A stretch of DNA of 64,000 nt from Roseateles depolymerans (GCA_003241055.1 QFOD01000008.1:142645-206644), one strand, 5' to 3'; shown: positions 8,966-17,420, counted from the stretch's first letter. Notes: generated by a model not told the origin, from the sequence alone. Program-made: numbers and translations.

Positions 8966-9238
8966 ATGCACATGCTCTACAACTCCGACAGCTTCATCGT
9001 GGTCCAGTTCGACGTGCCGGCCGGCGAGCCGCAGCCCGGCCCGCAACTGCAACGAGGCGGCTTCGAGATCGTCGACAAGTTCGCGCGCAAGGAGATCTTC
9101 ATCGAAGGCGCGCTGGCCGAATCGTTCCAGCAGGGGGTGCAGGCCCTGATCAGCGACGGCGAGCCCTCGGAGGACGAACTGGACGCCTTCATCGAGCCGT
9201 ATGCGCTGATGGGTCAGCAGCCGGTCGTGATGCACTGA
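8966..9238 (+). CDS. DUF3567 family protein
   Basis: A 90-aa acidic protein that matches DUF3567, a small family almost confined to Burkholderiales and of unknown function. Recognisable segments are MHMLYNSDSFIVVQFDVP at the start and GGFEIVDKFARKEIFIEG in the middle. A textbook AAGGAGA lies before the ATG. It is monocistronic in appearance: 125 bases separate it from the gene before, and a perfect 9-bp hairpin lies 31 bases after its stop. It is a useful taxonomic marker for the order. Confidence 0.93.
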   Translation: MHMLYNSDSFIVVQFDVPAGEPQPGPQLQRGGFEIVDKFARKEIFIEGALAESFQQGVQALISDGEPSEDELDAFIEPYALMGQQPVVMH

Positions 9239-9269
9239 ACATTTCCTGCGACAACGTCGATTGATCCGC

Positions 9270-9299
9270 CGGCCGACCTGAGACAAGATGGGTCGGCCG
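9270..9299. repeat. Perfect hairpin downstream of DUF3567 gene
   Basis: Arms CGGCCGACC (9270-9278) and GGTCGGCCG (9291-9299) pair perfectly around a 12-base loop. There is no T-run, so it is not a standard intrinsic terminator. It may end or stabilise the DUF3567 mRNA, or affect expression of the AAA gene that starts 35 bases later. Confidence 0.5.
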
Positions 9300-9334
9300 C
9301 CACCCGGTGACGGTGGCGCAACAGGAGTCCTTCG

Positions 9335-11641
9335 ATGGTCAAGCGAGTCGCCGAGACTGCCAGGCAGGCTGCCCGCGCCCTGCCTTCGCCCGGGCTGGAC
9401 AACGCCCCAGTCCTGGACAGGATGTGCTCGCAGTTCGTGCTGACGCTGACCGTCAAGCACGCGGGCCGATTCAACCTGCGCCGCGATTTCAACGGCCTGC
9501 TGTCCTTCACCGGCCGCCACCTGGTGTGGCCGGTGCGCGTGCTGCAACGCCTGCGCGCCTATCTTGCACAACGTTGCAAGGGCAACGAACTGTGGCGTGG
9601 CCACGAGGCGCTGGCCGACGAGGCCTTCCTGGAGCGCTTCGGGCAATGGAGCGGCCCCTTCTCCGAGGCCACGCTGTTCTTCTACCTGGACGAATACGCC
9701 AAGGACGCGCCCAAGGACATGATGGCGCTGCTCGCCGCCACCTGCGAGCACCTGGACCGCCAGCTCAAGCGCGAGTCCACGCTGGTCGAGAAGAACATCG
9801 CGGCCCTGGGCAACCTGCTGCAGCTCAACCCGGCCGAGCGCGCCATCCTGCTGTACGGCACGCTGGCCCGCTACCAGCGCGAGCTGCGCGGCGCGCTGGT
9901 GGAGTTCAAGGTCAACACCGCGCAGGAGGCCTTTGCGGCGATCGCAGCGGTGGCCGAGGTGGACGAGCGCGAGGTGGCCGAGGCGCTGCGCGCCGGCTCG
10001 CGGCTGGAACGCATCGGCATGGTGGAGAACCTGATCTCCGAACACAACATCACCGACCTGGCCGACCTGATGAAGGTCAGCGACCAGCTGCCGCCGGTGC
10101 TGATGCGCGAGTACCAGGGCCCGCACGACCTGATGGCGGTGTTCACCCGCCCCGCCACGCGCAGCACGCTGACCGAGAGCGACTTCCAGTTCGTGGCCGA
10201 CGACCTGGGCCTGCTGCGCGGCCTGCTCAAGCAGGCCGTGGCCACCAAGGCCTGCGGTGTCAACGTGCTGCTCTACGGCCCGCCGGGCACGGGCAAGACC
10301 GAGCTGGCCAAGGTGGCCGCCGCCGCCGCCGGGCTGGATCTCTACGAGGTGGAATACGCCGACCGCGACGGCAACTCGCTGTCCGGCCGCGACCGCTACC
10401 GCTCGCTGCAGATCAGCCAGGTCTTCCTGAAGGCGAGTGAAGGCGTCGCGCTGCTGTTCGACGAGGTGGAGGACGTGTTTCCGCCGCTGTCCAGCGACAC
10501 CGCGTCTCTGCTGAGCCGCATGGATGCCTCCGCCGAGGGCGGCAGCGGCAACTCGGTCAGCGGCAAGGCCTGGGTCAACCAGATCCTCGAGACCAATCCG
10601 GTGCCGGTGATCTGGGTCACCAACCGCATCGAGCAGATCGACCCGGCCTTCCGCCGCCGCTTCCAGTACCACCTGGAGCTGAAGTCGCCGCCGCCGGGCG
10701 CCCGCCAGGGCTTGGTGGCGCGGGCGCTGGGCGAGGTGGCGGTGTCGGAAGCCTTCGTCGCCAAGCTGGCCGAACGCCCCGGGCTCACGCCGGCGCAGAT
10801 CCGCACGGCGGTGCGCTTCGCCCAGCTGGCCGGCGCGGCCGACGAGGCCGAGAAGCTGATCGAGCGCCAGCTGCTGAATGCCGACAAGGCGCTCGGCCGC
10901 GGTGATGGCGCAAGCATCAGCCGGCCCTGCGTCACCCGCTATGCGCTCGAGCTGCTGAACTGCGAAAGCCGCTTCGAGATCCCACGCATCGTCGAGGCCC
11001 TGCGCCGCAAGGGCCGCGGGCAGCTGTGCTTCTATGGCCCGCCGGGCACCGGCAAGACCGCGCTGGCCGAGCATCTGGCCCAGGAGCTTGGTCGGCCGCT
11101 GATGGTGCGTCGCGCCAGCGATCTCTCCAGCAAGTTCGTCGGCGAGACCGAACAAAACATGGCCCGCATGTTCGAAACCGCGCAGGCCGAGGGGGCCGTG
11201 CTGCTGCTGGACGAGGCCGACAGCTTCTTGCGCAGCCGCAGGCGCGCCGAGCGCAACTACGAGGTGAGCGAGGTCAACGAGATGCTGGCCGGCATGGAGC
11301 GATTCGACGGCCTGTTCATCTGCACCACCAATCTCTTCGACGAACTCGACGAGGCCGCGCTGCGGCGCTTCGCCTTCAAGATCCGCTTCAAGCCGCTGAA
11401 GCCCGAGCAGCGCACCGCGATGTTCGAGCGCGAGGCCGGCACCGCACCGACCGACGAACAGCGCTCACGGCTGGCCGCGCTGGACTGCCTGGCCCATGGC
11501 GACTTCGCCGCCGTGCGCCACCAGGTGGAAATCCTCGGCGAGGCCTTCACCCCGGACGAATTCCTGGCGCAGCTGGAAGCCGAACACCGCGCCAAGCCGG
11601 AGGTGCGGGAGCGGCGGGGCATTGGGTTCAGAGCGGCTTGA
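9335..11641 (+). CDS. Tandem-AAA ATPase
   Basis: A 768-aa cytoplasmic ATPase with two AAA+ modules. An N-terminal helical region (about 1-285) of unknown role is followed by AAA-1: Walker A GPPGTGKTELAK near residue 315 and a Walker B-like LLFDEVEDVF near 370. AAA-2 has Walker A GPPGTGKTALAEHL near 567 and Walker B LLLDEADSF near 625. The second module resembles CDC48/spastin-type ATPases with a VGETE segment after Walker A; the first has EV in place of the usual EA and may be less active. Such proteins occur in many proteobacteria as uncharacterised ATP-binding proteins. It has AGGAG before the ATG, and its 3' end overlaps the convergent GNAT gene by 14 bases. Confidence 0.9.
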   Translation: MVKRVAETARQAARALPSPGLDNAPVLDRMCSQFVLTLTVKHAGRFNLRRDFNGLLSFTGRHLVWPVRVLQRLRAYLAQRCKGNELWRGHEALADEAFLERFGQWSGPFSEATLFFYLDEYAKDAPKDMMALLAATCEHLDRQLKRESTLVEKNIAALGNLLQLNPAERAILLYGTLARYQRELRGALVEFKVNTAQEAFAAIAAVAEVDEREVAEALRAGSRLERIGMVENLISEHNITDLADLMKVSDQLPPVLMREYQGPHDLMAVFTRPATRSTLTESDFQFVADDLGLLRGLLKQAVATKACGVNVLLYGPPGTGKTELAKVAAAAAGLDLYEVEYADRDGNSLSGRDRYRSLQISQVFLKASEGVALLFDEVEDVFPPLSSDTASLLSRMDASAEGGSGNSVSGKAWVNQILETNPVPVIWVTNRIEQIDPAFRRRFQYHLELKSPPPGARQGLVARALGEVAVSEAFVAKLAERPGLTPAQIRTAVRFAQLAGAADEAEKLIERQLLNADKALGRGDGASISRPCVTRYALELLNCESRFEIPRIVEALRRKGRGQLCFYGPPGTGKTALAEHLAQELGRPLMVRRASDLSSKFVGETEQNMARMFETAQAEGAVLLLDEADSFLRSRRRAERNYEVSEVNEMLAGMERFDGLFICTTNLFDELDEAALRRFAFKIRFKPLKPEQRTAMFEREAGTAPTDEQRSRLAALDCLAHGDFAAVRHQVEILGEAFTPDEFLAQLEAEHRAKPEVRERRGIGFRAA

Positions 11642-12143
11642 AGTAGTAGCTGGTCGAACAGGGCGCGCCATCGGGCATCAGCGCGTAGTTCGGAATATCC
11701 CCCGCCCTCTGCCAGCCCAGCCGCTCGTACAGCCGCGACGCGTCGCTGCCGGTCACCGTGTCCAGCACCAGCGTGGTCTTGCCCAACCCGCGCGCCTTGG
11801 CATCCAGCATCCGCAACAGCTGCTCAGCCAGGCCCTGACGGCGCACTCGCCGGTGCACCAGCATCTTGGATACGTCGGCACGGTGCGGCTGGTTGTCGGG
11901 CATGTCGATGACGAGTGACACGGTGCCGCAGAGGCGCCCGGCCTCGTCCTCGGCAACGAACAGATGGCGCTCGCCAGCCTCAAGCCCCTGCACCACACGG
12001 TGCCAGAAGGCCAGCGCCCGCTCCTGCCCCAGCGGCGCCATGAAGCCCACCGACGCACCACCGTCCACGCAATCGCACAGCACCTCGGCCAGTTCGGCCA
12101 CGCGCATTGCAGCCTGCGGCGCGTCGAGTTCCATGATCCTCAT
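11628..12143 (-). CDS. GNAT family N-acetyltransferase (second of pair)
   Basis: A 171-aa GNAT acyltransferase. The acetyl-CoA binding stretch is VHRRVRRQGLAEQLL, followed by ARGLGKTTLVLDT and a typical SRLYERLGW segment. The family uses acetyl-CoA to modify small amines or protein N-termini; the substrate is not predictable here. The ATG at 12143 overlaps the stop of the preceding GNAT gene (ATGA), so it is the last gene of a three-gene unit led by the XRE-cupin regulator. The two GNATs are not close copies of one another. Confidence 0.88.
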   Translation of the reverse strand: MRIMELDAPQAAMRVAELAEVLCDCVDGGASVGFMAPLGQERALAFWHRVVQGLEAGERHLFVAEDEAGRLCGTVSLVIDMPDNQPHRADVSKMLVHRRVRRQGLAEQLLRMLDAKARGLGKTTLVLDTVTGSDASRLYERLGWQRAGDIPNYALMPDGAPCSTSYYFKPL

Positions 12144-12595
12144 GCCAGCTCCTTGCCAAAACACACGGCGGCCGCGTTGCCTGCATAGCGGCCGAAGTTC
12201 TCGATGCGTTGGTAGCCGTGCCGCTCGTAAAACGCCACGGCCCGGCCGTTCACGGCACGCGTCTCCAGCCAGAGCGCGCGATAGCCGAGCCCGCGAGCCT
12301 CGGCCTCCAGATGCGCCAGCAGGGCCGCGCCCACCCCCGCGCCGCCAGACCTTGCATACATGCGCTTGAGCTCGGCCACACCGGGCTGCAGGGGTCTCAG
12401 CGCCCCGCAGCCCCAGGCAAGCCCGACCTCGTCCCGCGCGACGACGAACCGGCTGCGCGGTCCGCGCACATCCTCGACGGAGAAGCTGCTGCGTCCGCTG
12501 CTCCCGGTGATGGCCTGCAGCACGGCCGACAGTTCCTCGAGCAGAACCTGGGCGTCCCCGCCGCCTGGGTCCTCCTCGGCGACGGTCAGCGCCAT
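12140..12595 (-). CDS. GNAT family N-acetyltransferase (first of pair)
   Basis: A 151-aa GNAT protein with SGGAGVGAALLAHLEAEA as the acetyl-CoA loop and FYERHGYQRIENFGRYA near the C-terminus, as in many small-molecule acetyltransferases. The start at 12595 lies inside the last codons of the XRE-cupin gene (10-base overlap), and its stop overlaps the next GNAT start. Tight coupling to a cupin-type regulator suggests the three respond to one metabolite, possibly an amine or amino acid. That is inference from arrangement only. Confidence 0.88.
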   Translation of the reverse strand: MALTVAEEDPGGGDAQVLLEELSAVLQAITGSSGRSSFSVEDVRGPRSRFVVARDEVGLAWGCGALRPLQPGVAELKRMYARSGGAGVGAALLAHLEAEARGLGYRALWLETRAVNGRAVAFYERHGYQRIENFGRYAGNAAAVCFGKELA

Positions 12596-13161
12596 GGCGT
12601 GGCTCCAGTCAAGGCCACGAGATAGCGGGCCGGCCGCGTGCCAGGGTTGTGGAACTGCACGGGTGCATCCAGGCGAAAGGCCAGGCAGTCGCCGGCCTCC
12701 AATCGCCAGTTGCTGGCGCCATGCGCGATCTCCATGACGCCATCGATCATCCACACCTGCTGGTGAATGTCGGCGTCACGCCCTGCCGTCTCGAACTGCA
12801 CCCGCTGCCCCGCCGGAAAGACCACGTCCACCAGCTGGATCGGCGACACGCCCGTGGGTGAGACATTGCGCCGCCGGTAGCCGGAAGCCGGGTCCTGCCA
12901 GACCGGCTGATCTGCAACACGGGCCAGCGGAGAGCTCGGCTGCCGCGCCGACTCCTGCTCGAACAGCGACGCCACACTGACCCCCAGCGCCGACGCCAGC
13001 TTGTCCAGAACGACGGCCGTCGGGCTGCTCTGCCCACGTTCGATCAGCGAGATGTTGGAGCGACTCACGCCGCTTCGCGTGGCCAGCGCCTCCAGTGAAA
13101 GCCCGGCTGTTGCGCGCAGCTCGCGCAATCGGGCGGCCAGCAGGTCGTGCGCAGAAATCAT
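12586..13161 (-). CDS. XRE-family regulator with C-terminal cupin domain
   Basis: A 191-aa transcription factor. An N-terminal helix-turn-helix of the XRE type (about residues 9-65, SLEALATRSGVSRSNISLIE) is joined to a cupin_2 sensor domain (about 105-185). This architecture is common in regulators of amino-acid, polyamine or antibiotic-modification genes. The ATG at 13161 lies just after an AT-rich palindrome (13173-13182) that probably forms part of its own operator. It is the first gene of an overlapping operon with two GNAT genes, its likely targets. Confidence 0.92.
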   Translation of the reverse strand: MISAHDLLAARLRELRATAGLSLEALATRSGVSRSNISLIERGQSSPTAVVLDKLASALGVSVASLFEQESARQPSSPLARVADQPVWQDPASGYRRRNVSPTGVSPIQLVDVVFPAGQRVQFETAGRDADIHQQVWMIDGVMEIAHGASNWRLEAGDCLAFRLDAPVQFHNPGTRPARYLVALTGATPWR

Positions 13162-13170
13162 GGCTGCATT

Positions 13171-13190
13171 GACAATATATTGGACAACTT
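13171..13190. promoter_or_regulatory. AT-rich palindrome before XRE-cupin operon (candidate operator)
   Basis: CAATATATTG at 13173-13182 is a perfect 10-bp palindrome, flanked by TTGTCC/TTGTCA-like sequence on the minus strand. It stands out as AT-rich in GC-rich DNA and lies 11 bases before the start codon at 13161, a usual position for autoregulation by XRE proteins. Binding is inferred, not shown. Confidence 0.45.
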
Positions 13191-13329
13191 TTCCATCATT
13201 ATGGACGATGTGAATGTGCGAACCACGGGCATCACCCGACGTCCACTCTCCCACCCGCTGGGCACAATCAATTCAACCAGCCACGGGGTCATCTCGTGTT
13301 CCGCTGGATGGATCAACTAGGGAGAGCAG

Positions 13330-15330
13330 ATGAACCGATGGAAGCGGGTGGGAGCAGCAATCGCATTGGCGGCGCTGGCAACGCTCAACAGCGTCGCCCA
13401 AACACCAGCGAACACCTCAGCAGGCGCCCCCCAAACGCGCGTGCCCGTGGAGTCCTTTTTCAAGCCCAACGAATTGACCGGAGCCCAGCTGTCCCCATCC
13501 GGGCGCTACCTGGCAGCGCTGCGGGGTGGCGTAGCCGATCGCATCGGATTTGTGATCGTCGATCTGGAGGGCAAGGAGGGCAGCCACTTCGTGAGCGCCA
13601 GCCCTCGCGACGATGTGGCCTGGTTCCAATGGGTCACCGACGACTGGTTGGTCTTCGGCGTCAACGATCCCAACTACAAGGGTGGTGGGTGGGTGGCCGG
13701 TGGATTGATGTCCATGAGCCGAGATGGCAAGACCTCCCGCCAGTTGATCGCCCGGGACTGGGGCAAGAAGGCCGATGACGTGCAGCGACGAACCGTCCTG
13801 ACGCCCGCCTATCGCTTCCTGGGCCTCGGCGCCCAGGATAGCCTGGAAGTGATGGTGTCCCAGCGGCACTGGGACAGTGCCTATGAGTACGACTATTCGA
13901 CCCTGCACGCACTGAATGTGACCACTGGCCAGGTGCGATCGGTCGACACACCCAAGGCCGACTCCTGGCTGCTGGACAGCAACGGTGTGCCGCGCGTGGT
14001 CAGCCGGGAGCGCGAAGGCAAGGTGACGGTGAGTTGGTACGACCCCGACAGCAAGACGTGGGTCGAGCGTTTCACCGCTCCCTATGACGAGATGCCCTGG
14101 GTCCCGGTCGCCGCACGCGACCCACGCAAGCTGCTGGTCCGCACGTCCGACTACAACGGCTACTACCAGCTGCGCGAGTACGACGCTGCACAGAACAAGC
14201 TGGCGGAACAGCCCATGCTGACGACGCCGGGTTTCTCCAGTGACATCACCCCACTCTACGATCGCCGCACCAGTCGTCTGCTGGGAATGAGCGTGACCGT
14301 GGACGCCGTCACGACCTCCTGGCTTGACCCCACACTCAACCAGTTGCAGGCCAAGGTCGACGCCAAGTTGCCTGGGCGAGCCAACCTGCTGAACTGCTCG
14401 CCCTGCAGCAATCCCAAGCGGCTGCTGGTCTATTCCTTCACGGACGCCGACCCCGGCATGACCCTGCTCTACACGCCTGAGAACGACCAATGGCAGATGG
14501 TCGGCAAGGCCCGGCCGGATATCGCCCCCGAGCGCATGGCTCGCCTGGAACTGCTTAGGACCAAGGCCCGCGATGGCGAAGACCTGCCGGTGTGGATCAC
14601 GCGGGCACCCGACTTGGCCAGCAGCAAGCCGGCACCTGCGGTGGTTCTGGTGCACGGCGGCCCCTGGGTACGTGGCACCTTCTGGCAATGGAACGCCGAA
14701 GCCCAGTTCCTGGCATCACGCGGCTACCTGGTGATCGAACCGGAGTTCCGCGGTAGCAAGGGCTATGGCTGGAGCCATTACCGCAAAGGCTTCAAGCAGT
14801 GGGGGCTGAGCATGCAGGACGACGTGTCCGACGCGCTCAAGTTCGCGGTGGACAAGGGCTGGGTCGATCCCAAGCGGGTCTGCATCATGGGCGCCAGCTA
14901 TGGTGGATACGCCACGCTGATGGGGCTGGTCAAGGATCCCGACCAGTACCGCTGCGGCGTGGCCTTCGCCGCGGTGTCGGACCAGCGCTACATGTTCGAC
15001 TTCCACTGGAACGATTTTTCCGACGAAACCCGTGCGGTCTATCTGCCCGATCTACTGGGCGACCGCAAGAAGGACGAGGCTCGCTTCATCGCCACCTCGC
15101 CGGTCGAACAGGCTGCGCGCATCAAGGCCCCGCTGCTGCTGGTGCATGGCGGTGAAGACCGACGCGTCCCCATCCAGAACGGCGAACGCATGCGCGACGC
15201 ACTGGAAAAAGCCGGCAAGCCGGTTCAGTGGGTCTACTACCCGCGCGCCGAGCACGGCTTCCCGCTGCTGGAGGACGAACTGGACTTCTATCGCCGCGTC
15301 GAACGCTTCCTGGCCGAACAGCTGAAGTAG
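13330..15330 (+). CDS. S9 family prolyl oligopeptidase (secreted)
   Basis: A 666-aa serine peptidase. It has a signal peptide (about residues 1-24, ending NSVAQ), a beta-propeller domain (about 40-400) and an alpha/beta-hydrolase domain. The catalytic triad is visible: Ser523 in GASYGGYA, Asp610 in GGEDRRVP and His642 in RAEHGFP. The family cleaves short peptides, usually after proline or as acylaminoacyl/dipeptidyl peptidases, and here it would act in the periplasm. GGGAG lies before the ATG. It stands alone, ending 3 bases before the convergent questin-oxidase-like gene. Confidence 0.93.
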   Translation: MNRWKRVGAAIALAALATLNSVAQTPANTSAGAPQTRVPVESFFKPNELTGAQLSPSGRYLAALRGGVADRIGFVIVDLEGKEGSHFVSASPRDDVAWFQWVTDDWLVFGVNDPNYKGGGWVAGGLMSMSRDGKTSRQLIARDWGKKADDVQRRTVLTPAYRFLGLGAQDSLEVMVSQRHWDSAYEYDYSTLHALNVTTGQVRSVDTPKADSWLLDSNGVPRVVSREREGKVTVSWYDPDSKTWVERFTAPYDEMPWVPVAARDPRKLLVRTSDYNGYYQLREYDAAQNKLAEQPMLTTPGFSSDITPLYDRRTSRLLGMSVTVDAVTTSWLDPTLNQLQAKVDAKLPGRANLLNCSPCSNPKRLLVYSFTDADPGMTLLYTPENDQWQMVGKARPDIAPERMARLELLRTKARDGEDLPVWITRAPDLASSKPAPAVVLVHGGPWVRGTFWQWNAEAQFLASRGYLVIEPEFRGSKGYGWSHYRKGFKQWGLSMQDDVSDALKFAVDKGWVDPKRVCIMGASYGGYATLMGLVKDPDQYRCGVAFAAVSDQRYMFDFHWNDFSDETRAVYLPDLLGDRKKDEARFIATSPVEQAARIKAPLLLVHGGEDRRVPIQNGERMRDALEKAGKPVQWVYYPRAEHGFPLLEDELDFYRRVERFLAEQLK

Positions 15331-15333
15331 TCG

Positions 15334-16371
15334 TCAGCGGTTCGCCAGCGCCCGGACGGCGGCGGCCCGCCAGGCGTCGTCCGGCCAGCGCCGATCCAGC
15401 ATCCAGGCCGCGTGCACGAGCTTGATGACATGCGCATCGGTCTGCGTGCTGGCCGCCGCGATGAGCGCCGGCCAGGCGCTGGTCATCATCGAGACAGGTG
15501 ACGTTGGCAACGACGCTCCGCTGGCGCACCAGGCGGCCGCAGCAGCCCCCGTGAACGCTCGGGGGAGCAACGGGGTGGGCCACAGCGGCTGCAGCACGCT
15601 CATCGCATGGCTGGCCGTCACCAGGTGCAGCAGCGTGAAGTGGCCCGACGCCGCATAGGCGCGGGCGGCGCTCAGGGCCAGGTCTTGCAGGCTGCCGGAT
15701 GTGATCGCCAGTGCGCCGGCCTGCTGGGCAAAACCCGGCACGCGCGCCCAGGCGCGCAGCTGATCGCTGATCAGGCCCCTGGGCAGCTGCGCAGGCGCGG
15801 GCAGGGCCTGCAGCGCCCGCAACCACGCCGGCCAGGCCAGCGGCTCGGCCCCGTGCGACTCCACGGCCTCCGTCAGCACCTCGTAGTGCTCGGCCCAGTG
15901 CGCCAGCGCAGCAGCCAGTTCGCCGGCATGACCGGCCGCCACGGCATGCGCCGTCCGTATCAGGCCATGAAAGGCCACCGCCCCCACACCGGGCATCAGC
16001 AGCACCAGCGCCTCGCGCAGCGCCTGGCGCTGCCCCAGGGCCTCGATGCGTGCGAGAAAGTGTGCCCGCCACCCGGCCTCGGAGCCGGGCTGCCCTAGCC
16101 GGTCGCCTCCCGGATCGCCAGCCGGCCGCAACGCAGTCACGGGCTCCAGCAGATGCCCGTAGGTCTCGGTCCAGCACTGCAGCTGGGCCCGGGTCGCCCC
16201 CAGCTCATGTAGCGCCTGCCAGACCATGGGCAGGTGATTGCTGAGACGCCCCCGGTAGCTGCCGGACCAGCGCAGCCCGGCCTCCAGCAAGCGATGCAGG
16301 TCGTCCCGCGTGGAGGGGTCCGCGCCCGATGAAGGCGCGCTCGAGCTGGTGGATGTGGTTTGTGTCAACAT
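15334..16371 (-). CDS. Questin oxidase-like protein (DUF4243), predicted SoxR target
   Basis: A 345-aa protein of the questin-oxidase-like family. Landmarks are YRGRLSNHLPM near residue 45 and the helical C-terminal half with HFTLLHLVTASHA. Fungal relatives carry out Baeyer-Villiger-type ring cleavage of anthraquinones; bacterial members are hardly studied. The only plausible start is the ATG at 16371, with no ribosome-binding site. The promoter at 16378-16408 predicts transcription starting on that ATG, so the mRNA may be leaderless. SoxR control suggests a role in disposing of redox-cycling quinones; this is inference. Confidence 0.82.
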   Translation of the reverse strand: MLTQTTSTSSSAPSSGADPSTRDDLHRLLEAGLRWSGSYRGRLSNHLPMVWQALHELGATRAQLQCWTETYGHLLEPVTALRPAGDPGGDRLGQPGSEAGWRAHFLARIEALGQRQALREALVLLMPGVGAVAFHGLIRTAHAVAAGHAGELAAALAHWAEHYEVLTEAVESHGAEPLAWPAWLRALQALPAPAQLPRGLISDQLRAWARVPGFAQQAGALAITSGSLQDLALSAARAYAASGHFTLLHLVTASHAMSVLQPLWPTPLLPRAFTGAAAAAWCASGASLPTSPVSMMTSAWPALIAAASTQTDAHVIKLVHAAWMLDRRWPDDAWRAAAVRALANR

Positions 16372-16377
16372 GCCGCC

Positions 16378-16408
16378 ATGCTGAAAGCTCAAGTGAACTT
16401 GAAGTCAA
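16378..16408 (-). promoter_or_regulatory. SoxR box within a 19-bp-spaced promoter of the questin-oxidase-like gene
   Basis: GCTCAAGTGAACTTGAAG at 16387-16404 matches 15 of 18 positions of the E. coli SoxR box CCTCAAGTTAACTTGAGG. On the minus strand TTGACT (16408-16403) is a near-consensus -35 and CAGCAT (16383-16378) a -10 keeping A2, A5 and T6. The spacer is 19 bp, the over-long spacing typical of MerR-family activated promoters, with the box filling it. The predicted transcription start is 16371, the A of the ATG. The box also lies inside the first codons of soxR. Confidence 0.82.
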
Positions 16409-16851
16409 GCGCCGCCGAGCCCCTTGCCATCGGTGAACTGGCGCGACGCTCCGGCGTGGCGGCCAGCGCGCTGAGGTTTTACGAGGAGCAGGGGCTGATC
16501 GCCAGCTGCGGCCGCAGCGGCGGCGGGCATAGGCAGTACGCGCGGCACGCGCTGCGGCGTGTGGCCTTCATACGCGCCGCCCAGGCCGTAGGCTTGAGCC
16601 TGCCGGAGATCAGGGAGGCGCTGGCCAGCCTGCCGGACGGCCGCACGCCGACCAAGGCGGACTGGGCACGCCTCTCTGCCGCCTGGGCGCCGCGACTGGA
16701 CGAACGGATTGCCGCCCTGCAGCGGCTGCGCGACCGGCTGACCGGCTGCATAGGCTGCGGCTGCCTGTCGCTGAAGGCCTGCGCGCTCTACAACCCGCAG
16801 GATGCGCAGGGCGAATCGGGCCAGGGCGCCCGACGGCTGCTGCAGGACTGA
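16378..16851 (+). CDS. soxR: Redox-sensitive transcriptional activator SoxR
   Basis: A MerR-family regulator of up to 157 aa. The HTH (IGELARRSGVAASALRFYEE) leads into a dimerisation helix, then the [2Fe-2S] motif CIGCGCLSLKAC (Cys124, 127, 129, 135 from this start) and the usual CALYNPQD tail. Oxidation of the cluster by redox-cycling agents switches on target promoters. The first codons overlap the SoxR box, so translation might start at GTG 16393 or TTG 16399 instead; either would still keep the whole HTH. It is divergent from the questin-oxidase-like gene by 6 bases and convergent with sodC. Identity is secure because of the cysteine pattern. Confidence 0.96.
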   Translation: MLKAQVNLKSSAAEPLAIGELARRSGVAASALRFYEEQGLIASCGRSGGGHRQYARHALRRVAFIRAAQAVGLSLPEIREALASLPDGRTPTKADWARLSAAWAPRLDERIAALQRLRDRLTGCIGCGCLSLKACALYNPQDAQGESGQGARRLLQD

Positions 16852-16859
16852 GAAAGCCG

Positions 16860-17390
16860 TCAGCCGCCGATCACGCCGCAGACGATGCGGCCGCCGCCAC
16901 CGCCCAGCGGGGCAGGATGGTCGGCATGGTTGTCGCCCCCGGCGTGCACCATCAGCGCATGGCCGGCCAGGTCGCTCAGCTTCAGGCGAGGCGCCAGCAC
17001 GGGCTGGGTGGCCCGGCCATCGGCCGCGACATACAACGGGGGCAGATCCCCAAGGTGCCCATCGCCCCAGGGGGTGCCGTGGTGGCCGGTCTTTTGCGGG
17101 TCGAAATGCCCGCCGGCCGCGGCGGCCGGCACCTTCTTGCCGTCAAGCTCACGCGGGGCGCAGCTGGCGTTCTCGTGCACGTGGAAGCCGTGCAGGCCGG
17201 GCGGCAGGCCGCTCAGGTCCGGCGTGAACACCAGGCCGTAGCGGGTTTCGGTGACGACGACCTGGCCCGCGCTGGCGCCCACACCGTTCTCATCCACGAC
17301 GTTGAGGCGGATCTGCAGCGGATCGGCGGCCTGGGCATTGACGGCGGCCGCGGCGAGCAGCAGCGAGACCGCACAAGGGCTGAGCTTCAT
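16860..17390 (-). CDS. sodC: Superoxide dismutase [Cu-Zn], periplasmic
   Basis: A 176-aa periplasmic Cu,Zn superoxide dismutase with a signal peptide (about 1-20, ending NAQA). Metal ligands are seen in HGFHVHENASC (Cu His pair and a disulfide Cys), GGHFDPQKTGHHG with DGHLGDLP (Zn site) and VHAGGDNHADHP, and the second disulfide Cys is in RIVCGVIGG. It converts superoxide to peroxide and oxygen. The start at 17390 is preferred over longer frames because it begins the signal peptide. It ends 8 bases from soxR in convergent orientation, making an oxidative-stress cluster. Confidence 0.95.
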   Translation of the reverse strand: MKLSPCAVSLLLAAAAVNAQAADPLQIRLNVVDENGVGASAGQVVVTETRYGLVFTPDLSGLPPGLHGFHVHENASCAPRELDGKKVPAAAAGGHFDPQKTGHHGTPWGDGHLGDLPPLYVAADGRATQPVLAPRLKLSDLAGHALMVHAGGDNHADHPAPLGGGGGRIVCGVIGG

Positions 17391-17420
17391 GGGGAATCCA
17401 GAAAGTGGGAGAGCCCCGGA

